Part shown: piece after piece, positions 16,314 through 23,367 of the stretch
Layout of the letters: the number at the start of each line of letters is the position of its first letter
How positions within the stretch are numbered: the stretch's first letter is position 1
Origin: Labilithrix sp.
GTDB taxonomy: Bacteria; Myxococcota_A; Polyangia; Polyangiales; Polyangiaceae
Assembly: GCA_019637105.1 (NCBI GenBank)
Contig: JAHBWF010000019.1
Coordinates: forward strand, 1-64,000
Length of the DNA: 64,000 nucleotides
Direction: 5' to 3'
Position numbers and translations under genes: made by a program
Notes under the pieces: model-generated
What the model was told of the DNA's origin: nothing
Database searches by the model: none
Seen by the model: the letters and a program-made list of their open reading frames with translations, nothing else

Positions 16314-18608
16314 TCAGCGCCCGAGGGCCTCGGCGCGGTTCACGATGCGCGGAGTGATGAAGATCACGAGCTCGTTGCGCGTGTCGCTCGCGCGGCGGCG
16401 CTGGAAGAGGACACCGAGGATCGGGATGTCGCCGAAGAACGGGACCTGATCGAGGTTGCGGCCGGTGTTGCGGGTGAAGATGCCGCCGATGACCGCGGTG
16501 TGCCCGTCCATCACGAGCAGATCGGTCTCCGCCTCGCGCTTGAGGATGGTCGGATCGCCTCGGGGAGAGGTCTGGTTGAAGTCGGGCTCGTCCCGGTTGA
16601 TCTTGACGTGCATCGCGACCGAGCCGTCGGCCGTGACGTGCGGTCGGACCAGGAGCTGCAGCTTCGCCTCCTGGAAGGTCGTCTGGACGCCCTGGGCGCT
16701 GATCTGCGCGAACGGGATGAGCGTGCCCTGGCTGATGCGCGCGTCGCGGTTGTCGAGCGTCAGGATCCGCGGGCTGCTCACGATGCGGAGCAGACCGCTC
16801 GCCTCGGCCGCCGAGAGGCGGAGGCCGATGTTGAGGTTGTTGTCGATCGAGCCGAGCGAGAAGCCGAGCGCGCCGCCCTGCCCGGTGCCGGTCGCCGCCG
16901 GGAGGTTCACCGCGAAGTTCGGCTGCGGGACGTTCTGCTGGAACGGCGAGAGACCGCGCGAGTTCGTCTGCTGGTCGTAGTTGCCGCCGGCGGACGTGAT
17001 GCGCGACGGGAACGCGATGCCGGTGGGGTTGCCGGTCGCCTCGGAGAAGGTGACGTCGCCGCCCCACTGGATGCCGATGTCGCGGACGTAGCGGCTCGTC
17101 GCCTCGACGATGCGCGCCTCGACGAGCACCTGGGGCGTCTGCGTGTCGAGCGAGCGGACGAGCTCCTCGATGTTGTTCAGGTTGCCCGAGATGTCGCGCG
17201 CGATGAGCACGTTGGTGCGCTCGTCGACGGCGATCGAGCCGCGCGGCGAGAGGAGGTCCTTCGCGCGCGCCTGGAGCTCTTCGGCCTGCGCGTAGCTCAC
17301 CGGGATGAGCCGCGTCTCGAGCGGCGTGAGCTCGTACTCCTGCTTCGCCGCGGCGAGGCGGAGCTCGCGCTCCTTCTGGAGGGTGGCGAGCGGCGCGACG
17401 CGGATCAGGTTGCCGGAGCGCACCATGCCGAGGCCCTTGGCCTGGAGCACGACGTCGAGCGCCTGATCCCAAGGGACGTTGCGCATCCGGATCGTCACGT
17501 TGCCCGACACGTCGTCGGCGGTGACGATGTTCACGCGCCCGACGTCCGCGAGCAGACGGAGGATGTTGTGGATGTCGGCGTCCTTGAGGTCGAGGTCGAT
17601 GCGCCGGCCGGTGTACCCGCGCGCCTGCGCGTTGAGCGTCGCGGTGAAGCCCGCGGCCTCGCTGCCCGTCGACACCTCGATCTTCGGCTCGTCGCCGAGG
17701 ATCGACGTCTCGACCTTCGGACCCGCGCCGCCGTCGTTCTCGCGCGCGACGGTCACGGACCTCCGCGCCGCCGGCTTCGGCCCGGTCTTGGCGAGCGCGG
17801 AGTCGAACGACCAGACGAGGTCCTTGCCGTCGACCGAGACGGTGCCCTGGCTCGATCCGTCGGCGCCCTTGTCGATCTCGACGACCGTGGCGCCGGCCTT
17901 GTCGTCGTAGAAGGTCGTCACGCTCTTGATCGCGCCCTTGCCCTGCGAGACGTCGAGCGTCCGCGCGAGCGGCTTGGCGAGGGTCGTCTTCTTCAGCTCG
18001 AGCCGGACGCGGCCGGACGCGCTGGTCGAGAGCGCGTACGCGGGCATCTCGCTCGTCGAGATGACGATGCGGTCGCAGCCCGTCGAGCAGGGCGTCTTCG
18101 CGCGCTCGTAGCGGACGTCGACGAGCTCCGACCCGCCGGCTCGCGGCTCGGCGTCGCTCCGCGCGCTCGCGGGCGCCGTCGTCGCGGCCGGGGTGAGCGT
18201 CACCTTGAGCGACGTCCCCTCGGGGCGGACGCGGTACGCGGCCTGCCTCGTCAGGTTGATGCTCAGGCGCGTCATCCGACCGGCCTCGGTCTTGAACGCC
18301 TGGGTCATCACGCCGCCGACGACGCCGACCGCGTTCGTGATGGCGGGCTTGACGCCGACCAGGTCCGAGTTCGAGATGTCGACGACGAGACGTTTTCCGC
18401 CGTTCTCGACGCGCACGTTGAACGTGGGCGCCTCCGTCCCGACGACTTCGATCTCCGCGGAGTCGGCCTCTGCATCGGTCGTCCGGACCCTGACGTCCTG
18501 GACGTGGTTGGGCGTCACGTCGGCCGACGCGAGCGTGGTCGACAGCAGGATCGCCTGCGCCCCGATGAGCTGCAGCACTCGCTTCTGAATCGAGCCCCTC
18601 TTCCGCAT
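16314..18608 (-). CDS. pilQ: Type IV pilus outer-membrane secretin PilQ
   Basis: From ATG 18608 (preceded by an AAGGGAG ribosome site) the protein has 764 residues. It has a signal peptide (about residues 10-29) and AMIN-like beta domains that in PilQ bind peptidoglycan. The N0/STN segment is RIDLDLKDADIHNILRLLAD, followed by the repeat GNVTIRMRNVPWDQALDVVL. The secretin pore domain runs from about 480 to the end, with VLVEARIVEATSRYVRDIG and VPFFGDIPILGVLF. PilQ multimers form the gated outer-membrane channel through which the pilus of twitching (S-) motility passes. It is last in the pilMNOPQ order but separated from pilP by 485 bp, and it has its own candidate promoter. Confidence 0.96.
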   Translation of the reverse strand: MRKRGSIQKRVLQLIGAQAILLSTTLASADVTPNHVQDVRVRTTDAEADSAEIEVVGTEAPTFNVRVENGGKRLVVDISNSDLVGVKPAITNAVGVVGGVMTQAFKTEAGRMTRLSINLTRQAAYRVRPEGTSLKVTLTPAATTAPASARSDAEPRAGGSELVDVRYERAKTPCSTGCDRIVISTSEMPAYALSTSASGRVRLELKKTTLAKPLARTLDVSQGKGAIKSVTTFYDDKAGATVVEIDKGADGSSQGTVSVDGKDLVWSFDSALAKTGPKPAARRSVTVARENDGGAGPKVETSILGDEPKIEVSTGSEAAGFTATLNAQARGYTGRRIDLDLKDADIHNILRLLADVGRVNIVTADDVSGNVTIRMRNVPWDQALDVVLQAKGLGMVRSGNLIRVAPLATLQKERELRLAAAKQEYELTPLETRLIPVSYAQAEELQARAKDLLSPRGSIAVDERTNVLIARDISGNLNNIEELVRSLDTQTPQVLVEARIVEATSRYVRDIGIQWGGDVTFSEATGNPTGIAFPSRITSAGGNYDQQTNSRGLSPFQQNVPQPNFAVNLPAATGTGQGGALGFSLGSIDNNLNIGLRLSAAEASGLLRIVSSPRILTLDNRDARISQGTLIPFAQISAQGVQTTFQEAKLQLLVRPHVTADGSVAMHVKINRDEPDFNQTSPRGDPTILKREAETDLLVMDGHTAVIGGIFTRNTGRNLDQVPFFGDIPILGVLFQRRRASDTRNELVIFITPRIVNRAEALGR

Positions 18609-19093
18609 GGCTCTATTGGCTCCCTTGGAGCGTCGGCCACACTCGCCGACACGACTCCGCGGGACCAAACGTAGAACGCGCCGTTCGGAACATCCCAATT
18701 TGTGGCAGACGTTTCTCGGTCTGGAGCCGCCCAGGGCCGAGCGCCGATCGCCTCGGATCCGAGCCCGTGACCGTGACCACCTCGTGACCGACGCGGGCGC
18801 GGGTCGCCGGCGCCCCCCGCCGCGCCGCCGGGCGCGCGTGGCGTTCGATCACGAACGACGCGACGTGCACCGACGCGGCCGGCGCTCGGCGTCCTCGGCG
18901 AGCGCGTCGCTCGGGGCGCCGAACCGCGGCGGCTCCGTGAGGCGCGCACCTGCCGGGCGTCGCGCGGGCCCGCGATCCGCGCGGCGCTCGCGCGGGGACG
19001 CGGAGCGCGTCACGCCGCGCTCGCGCGCGGGTCACGGGCTCCTTCACGGTCAGGGGCTCGGGCGCTTCGGGCCCGACACGTTCCCGCGCCCGA
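18609..19093. other. 485-bp pilP-pilQ intergenic gap
   Basis: In most genomes pilP and pilQ touch. Here 485 bp separate them. An open frame of 144 codons exists on the minus strand (18613-19047), but its Arg/Ala/Pro-biased composition and lack of motifs argue against coding. The right-hand part next to pilQ is less GC-rich and holds a candidate promoter. Confidence 0.6.
18670..18698 (-). promoter_or_regulatory. Candidate sigma70-like promoter for pilQ
   Basis: On the minus strand TTGGGA (18698-18693) and TCTACG (18675-18670) are separated by 17 bp, about 60 bp before the pilQ ATG. This would let pilQ be expressed separately from pilMNOP. It is a motif match only. Confidence 0.38.
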
Positions 19094-19699
19094 TCAGAGC
19101 CGGTCGCGCGGCTGCTCGGACTCCGTGCGGAGCGCGATCACGCGCGACGCAGGCGGGATGCCGGGCTGCGCCGGATCTTCGCGGGTGAAGACGATGTCCC
19201 CGTCGCGCACCTTGTTGACGCGCCAGTTGATCTGGTAGTCGGTGCCGTTCGCGCCGCCGATGTGCACGACCTCCGGCCGGCCGACCCAGTCGCCTCGCTT
19301 GATGACCCAGCCCTTGCCGGCGGGGTCGACGACCATCGCGCGCGGGTACTCGCCGCCGGTGACGATCGCGACGAGCTTCAGCTCGTCCAGCGAGAACTGC
19401 GGGAGGATGACCTCCTTCTGCACGTTCGCGACCTTCTTCACCTCGGGCCCGATGACCGAGACGTACGTCCGGAACGGATCGCGGTTGCGATCGCTCTCGG
19501 CGAAGTCGTTCTCCGCGAACTCCATCTTGGGCAGGGCCGGGAGCGCCGTGGCCTCCGCGGCGCCCGAGTCGGCGCCGGCGTCGACGGCCGCCGGCCGGGT
19601 CGTCCCCGTGTTGGCGGCCTCGAGCGCCTTGTCGGGCGTACACGCCGCCGACGAGAGCGCGAGCGCGGCGAGGGCGGTCGCGACAACGGGAGTCTTCAT
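19094..19699 (-). CDS. pilP: Type IV pilus lipoprotein PilP
   Basis: This 201-residue lipoprotein has lipobox LSSAAC (Cys20), an Ala/Asp-rich disordered linker (about 21-60), and the PilP core. The core includes 'DRNRDPFRTYV', 'LKLVAIVTGGEYPRAMVVDP' and 'GWVIKRGDWVGRPEVVHIG'. PilP links the inner-membrane PilN/PilO dimer to the PilQ secretin. Its ATG overlaps the pilO stop by one base (TGATG), so the two are translationally coupled. An unusual 485-bp gap rather than pilQ follows it. Confidence 0.94.
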   Translation of the reverse strand: MKTPVVATALAALALSSAACTPDKALEAANTGTTRPAAVDAGADSGAAEATALPALPKMEFAENDFAESDRNRDPFRTYVSVIGPEVKKVANVQKEVILPQFSLDELKLVAIVTGGEYPRAMVVDPAGKGWVIKRGDWVGRPEVVHIGGANGTDYQINWRVNKVRDGDIVFTREDPAQPGIPPASRVIALRTESEQPRDRL

Positions 19700-20301
19700 C
19701 AGCGACCTCCTCCGGGCGTCTTGCCGGCGGGGGCGGCGCCCGGCTTCAGCAAGTGGAACGTGGTCGCCAGACAGGTGGCCTTGAGCACGACGTCCTCACC
19801 CTCGATCTTCGGATCGCCGAGCTCGAGGTTCTCCATGTTGATGATCCGGTCCTGCTTGCCGACCTCGTAGATGAACTTGGCGATCTGGTGGAAGCGGCCG
19901 CTGATCTGCAGCTTCATCGGGACCTTCGCGTAGAAGGTCTGCGGGATCTCATCCATCGGCGACCACGCCTTGAGGTCGATGCCGCTGATGTTCGACACGG
20001 CCTGCAGCGCCGAGAGGAACGTCGCGGCCTCGGTGTCCGTCGGGAGGACCTTGTTCAGCTCGCGCTGCTTCTGCTGGCGCATCGCGAGCTCGTCGCGGTC
20101 CGCGAAGTAGCTGGCCTGCGACTGCTTCACCTTCGACAGCTCGGTCTCGAGCTCGGCGGTCCGCGCGCGCTCGCGATCGGTCCGCGCGGCGACGTCGGTG
20201 TGGAGCATGACGTAGTAAGCGACCCCGAGCAGCACGCAGAAGAGCGCGCCGACGCCGATCTTTCCGGCGATGGGGAGGCGGTTCAGGCTGAGCGACGCCA
20301 T
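19699..20301 (-). CDS. pilO: Type IV pilus alignment protein PilO
   Basis: This 200-residue protein has one N-terminal transmembrane helix (about residues 13-33, GKIGVGALFCVLLGVAYYVM). A periplasmic coiled coil (DRERARTAELETELSKVKQ) and a ferredoxin-like core follow. It pairs with PilN in the periplasm to align the pilus machine. Its start lies one base after the pilN stop, and its stop overlaps the pilP start, inside the contiguous pilMNOP transcript. Confidence 0.94.
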   Translation of the reverse strand: MASLSLNRLPIAGKIGVGALFCVLLGVAYYVMLHTDVAARTDRERARTAELETELSKVKQSQASYFADRDELAMRQQKQRELNKVLPTDTEAATFLSALQAVSNISGIDLKAWSPMDEIPQTFYAKVPMKLQISGRFHQIAKFIYEVGKQDRIINMENLELGDPKIEGEDVVLKATCLATTFHLLKPGAAPAGKTPGGGR

Positions 20302-20302
20302 T

Positions 20303-20977
20303 TCAGTACCTCACCTTCGCGCTCATCTCGAACTTCACGAGCTCGAGCTTCGTCGTCGTGTCGACCGCCTTGGTCGCGGGCAGGAGCTTCACGTCGTAGA
20401 AGTAGTCGCTCAAGGAGAGGCGCCGGAGGAACTCCGACACGTCCTCGCCGTCCCGCGCGTAGCCGGAGAGCCGGACGTTGCGGTCGTTCTCCTTGAACCC
20501 GGAGAGCCAGAGGCGGCGCGGATCCCAGCTCGCGTTCGGGACGGCGCTCGGGTTGTCGCGCTTCAGCTGCTCGAGCTTGTCGCGATCGACCGTCGGGCCG
20601 CGCCCCGGCGTCATCATGCGCGAGAGCTCGAGCATGGTCGCCGTCGGCCCGGTGCGCGCGCCCTGGAGCTTCTGGATCGCCTCCTCGCGATCGCGCAGCT
20701 CCTTGAGCTGCGTCTTGATGGTCGCGTGCTGCGCGATCTCGCGCTTGATGTTGTCGATGTTCCCCGTCAGCTCCGTGTTGTGCTTCTGCACCTGCGTGAG
20801 CTGGTCCTGCTTCGTCTTGTAGACGAAGAGCAGGACGATGACCTCGAGGAGCACGGCGCCGAGCACGAACGCGAGCCAGACCTGGCTCTCGCCGCCGCCG
20901 CCGACGTCGGCCGGCGCGCCCGCTTCGCCGCGACGACGAAGCTGCTTCTTCTGCGGCAGCAGGTTGATGCGGATCAT
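20303..20977 (-). CDS. pilN: Type IV pilus alignment protein PilN
   Basis: This 224-residue protein begins MIRINLLPQKK, the conserved PilN N-terminal peptide that docks into PilM. One transmembrane helix (about 30-52, VWLAFVLGAVLLEVIVLLFV), a periplasmic coiled coil and a ferredoxin-like core with 'VSEFLRRLSLSDYFYDV' follow. The ATG overlaps the pilM stop by four bases (ATGA), indicating coupled translation. Confidence 0.95.
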   Translation of the reverse strand: MIRINLLPQKKQLRRRGEAGAPADVGGGGESQVWLAFVLGAVLLEVIVLLFVYKTKQDQLTQVQKHNTELTGNIDNIKREIAQHATIKTQLKELRDREEAIQKLQGARTGPTATMLELSRMMTPGRGPTVDRDKLEQLKRDNPSAVPNASWDPRRLWLSGFKENDRNVRLSGYARDGEDVSEFLRRLSLSDYFYDVKLLPATKAVDTTTKLELVKFEMSAKVRY

Positions 20978-22032
20978 GACCGGCGCTCCTTGTCACAACG
21001 GAGGCTCAGGCCGAGCGCGACGACGAGCTGGGCCGCACGCAGGCGCATGTCCTGCTCGTTGACGAACTTCGGGTCGACGCCGAGCGTCGCCATGGGATCG
21101 AACACCTGCACCGGCACGTGCGCGCGCTTCTCGATCGACTGGCAGAGCGGCGCGAGGTAGGCGCTCCCGCCGGAGACGAAGATGCGGCTGATCTCGGTCT
21201 CGCCGCTCGTCGCCAGGTAGAAGTCGAGGCTCCGCTGGATCTCACCCGCGAGGCCGTCGCACGCCGACTGGATGATCTGGTGGACCTCCTGCGGGACGAT
21301 GTCCGTCGGGCCGCCGCCGCACTTGTAGGCCTCGGCCTGCTCGAACGGGACGTTGCACTGCTTCTGGATCTCCTCGGTGATCGAGTTGCCCGCGTTCGTG
21401 ATCTCGCGCGTGAAGGCCGAGACGCCGCGCGAGACGATGTTGAGCGAGGAGACCGCCGCGCCGACGTTCAAGAGGGCGATCGTCCCGTCCTCCGGCAAGC
21501 CGTGCTGGTACTCGAAGATGTTCTGGATGGTGAAGGCGTTGATGTCGACGATGACGGGCTTCAGCTTCGCCTCTCGGACGATCGCCGCGTAGTCGTTGAT
21601 CTCGTCCTTCTTCGCCGCGACGAGGAGCAGATCCATCTGCGCGGCCTCGGGGCGACGCCGGAGGACCTCGTAGTCGATCGACATGACCTTGATGTCGAAC
21701 GGGATGTGCTGCTCGGCCTCCCAGCCGATCTGCTCTTCGAGCTCCTCGTTGGTCATCATCGGCACCGTGATCTTCCGCACGATGACCGACTGACCGTAGA
21801 CGCCGATGGCCACGTCCTTCTGGGAGATCTTCTGATCGTGGAAGATCCGGAGCAGCGACTCGACGACCGCGCCGGAGTTCATGACGTGACCGTCGATGAT
21901 CGCCTGCGCGGGCAAGGGCGCGAACCCGTACCGCACGACCTGGAGTTTCTTTCGCGACTCTTTGAGCTGCACGACCTTGATCGCGCTGGCCCCGATGTCG
22001 ACGCCGACCAGGTTTTTACCTTCGCCGAGCAT
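20974..22032 (-). CDS. pilM: Type IV pilus assembly ATPase-fold protein PilM
   Basis: From ATG 22032 there are 352 residues. The actin-like (FtsA/ASKHA) fold is shown by the phosphate-1 motif NLVGVDIGASAIKVVQL, the central IALLNVGAAVSSLNIV and the late ISRIFVSGGSAYLAPLCQSI. PilM is cytoplasmic, binds nucleotide and the PilN N-terminal peptide, and couples the cytoplasmic motor to the PilN/O/P complex. It is first gene of the pilMNOP run. The motor and pilin genes are not in this window. Confidence 0.95.
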   Translation of the reverse strand: MLGEGKNLVGVDIGASAIKVVQLKESRKKLQVVRYGFAPLPAQAIIDGHVMNSGAVVESLLRIFHDQKISQKDVAIGVYGQSVIVRKITVPMMTNEELEEQIGWEAEQHIPFDIKVMSIDYEVLRRRPEAAQMDLLLVAAKKDEINDYAAIVREAKLKPVIVDINAFTIQNIFEYQHGLPEDGTIALLNVGAAVSSLNIVSRGVSAFTREITNAGNSITEEIQKQCNVPFEQAEAYKCGGGPTDIVPQEVHQIIQSACDGLAGEIQRSLDFYLATSGETEISRIFVSGGSAYLAPLCQSIEKRAHVPVQVFDPMATLGVDPKFVNEQDMRLRAAQLVVALGLSLRCDKERRS

Positions 22033-22388
22033 GGTTCGGCACAAAGTGTGACAGCCCGCGTAGGCAGGCGTCAAAAAGTCGGTGTCTGCTCGCGCTCATT
22101 TTGCGGCGACGAGCGCGCACAAGGTGTCTCAGGTGCGAGCGGCTTCATTAAGCGCGGCTGCTGCGCGCCACGCGCCCGCGCGCACGCGAGCGCGCGCCGT
22201 CTCGGCGCGAACGACGCGCGCCGGCGAGGACGAGCGCGCGCGGAGCGCCGTCGCGCGGAGCGATCGGCGGCGGCGCTCGCGGCGTCGGCGCCCCGAAGAA
22301 CTACACAAAATCATCATTATTTCATGCAGATAAAAGCCATCCCGATCGCCTATTGTGGCAGAGAGGGGATGGAGTAAGGAGGACGCTC
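22033..22388. promoter_or_regulatory. Divergent promoter region, pilM versus LysM peptidase
   Basis: This 356-bp gap contains one of the few AT-rich islands of the window (about 22300-22360), with GATAAA at 22329 and TATTGT at 22351. A strong ribosome site AAGGAGGA (22377-22384) precedes the plus-strand gene. On the pilM side a less GC-rich patch (22040-22110) probably holds its promoter. Exact -35/-10 boxes are uncertain. The middle (22130-22290) is extremely GC-rich and shows no gene. Confidence 0.45.
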
Positions 22389-23339
22389 ATGCGGAACGGC
22401 CTGACGTCGCGCGCGGCGATTGTCGCTCTCGGGGGCGCCCTCGTCCTCTGCTCGTCCGTCGCGAGCGCGGACGTGCAACACACGATCGGCAAGGGTCACA
22501 CGATCCAGGCGATCGCCAACCGCTATCGCGTCACGCCCAAGTCGATCATCGAGGCCAACCGGCTCACGGAGCGGGACGTGAAGCGCCTCAAGATCGGCGA
22601 CGTGCTCACGATCCCGAAGGTCGATCCTCCGAAGGACGCCAAGAGCAAGGACGGCAAGGCCAAGCCGGGCGGCAAGGCCGACGCCAAGCCGACGACCTAC
22701 GCCGCGAAGGCGAAGACGCCCGGCGTGATCCACGTCAAGCGCGCCGCCTCGACGGAGGAGGCCGATCTCCGCATCAAGGACAAGAGCGGCAAGATCGCTC
22801 CGACCACGCTCAAGTCGATGGAGAAGATCATGCGCGCGGCGGGCGGCGCGAGCCACCCCATCGAGGCGCGCCTCGTCTCCCTGCTCGGGATCGTCTCGAA
22901 CCACTTCGGGAGCCGTAAGATCGAGGTGATCAGCGGGTTCCGTCCCTACACGCCGACGCAGTACACGCAGCACTCGAACCACAACCACGGCAAGGCGATC
23001 GATTTCCGCGTCATCGGCGTCCCGAACGAGGTCGTGCGCGATTTCTGCCGCACGCTGAAGAACGTCGGCTGCGGATACTACCCGAACAGCACCTTCGTCC
23101 ACATGGACGTGCGCGAGACGTCCGCGTTCTGGATCGACTACTCCAAGCCCGGCGAGCCGCCGCGCTACAACGCCGCCGACGTCGACGCCGACGAGGGCAC
23201 GAGCGACGTCCACGGCGGCGACGCGCGGTCGAGCGTGAACGCCGCGCCCACCGAGCCCGCCCCGGAGCCGGCGCCCGGCTCGGACCCGCCGAACGAGGAC
23301 GAGCCCGCGCCCGCCGCGAAGCCGTCCGACGAGGAGTAG
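22389..23339 (+). CDS. Exported LysM plus M15-like (YcbK/DUF882) peptidase
   Basis: ATG 22389 follows a near-perfect Shine-Dalgarno, giving 316 residues. The signal peptide covers about 1-27. A LysM peptidoglycan-binding repeat (HTIGKGHTIQAIANRYRVTP ... IGDVLTIPKV) occupies about 30-77, then a Lys/Ala linker. The DUF882/peptidase M15-like domain has 'VISGFRPY', 'NHNHGKAIDFRV' and 'FVHMDVR', which supply the His/Asp/His zinc ligands of this superfamily. An Asp/Pro/Ala tail of about 60 residues closes the protein. It probably trims cell-wall peptides, in the periplasm. It is divergent from pilM, suggesting a role in opening the wall for the pilus, which is inference from position. Confidence 0.88.
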   Translation: MRNGLTSRAAIVALGGALVLCSSVASADVQHTIGKGHTIQAIANRYRVTPKSIIEANRLTERDVKRLKIGDVLTIPKVDPPKDAKSKDGKAKPGGKADAKPTTYAAKAKTPGVIHVKRAASTEEADLRIKDKSGKIAPTTLKSMEKIMRAAGGASHPIEARLVSLLGIVSNHFGSRKIEVISGFRPYTPTQYTQHSNHNHGKAIDFRVIGVPNEVVRDFCRTLKNVGCGYYPNSTFVHMDVRETSAFWIDYSKPGEPPRYNAADVDADEGTSDVHGGDARSSVNAAPTEPAPEPAPGSDPPNEDEPAPAAKPSDEE

Positions 23340-23367
23340 GCAGCGAACGCCGAGGCCGGCGGCGCCG

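Noticed and set aside
11680-16449. Plus-strand frame open for nearly 1,600 codons antisense to the M1 peptidase and arrestin-like genes
   Set aside because: Very high GC removes stop codons on the opposite strand. The sequence is Arg/Ala/Asp/Glu monotony without motifs, while the minus strand has clear enzymes.
18613-19047. 144-codon minus-strand frame in the pilP-pilQ gap
   Set aside because: Arg/Ala/Pro-biased, no motif and no third-position bias distinct from the other frames.
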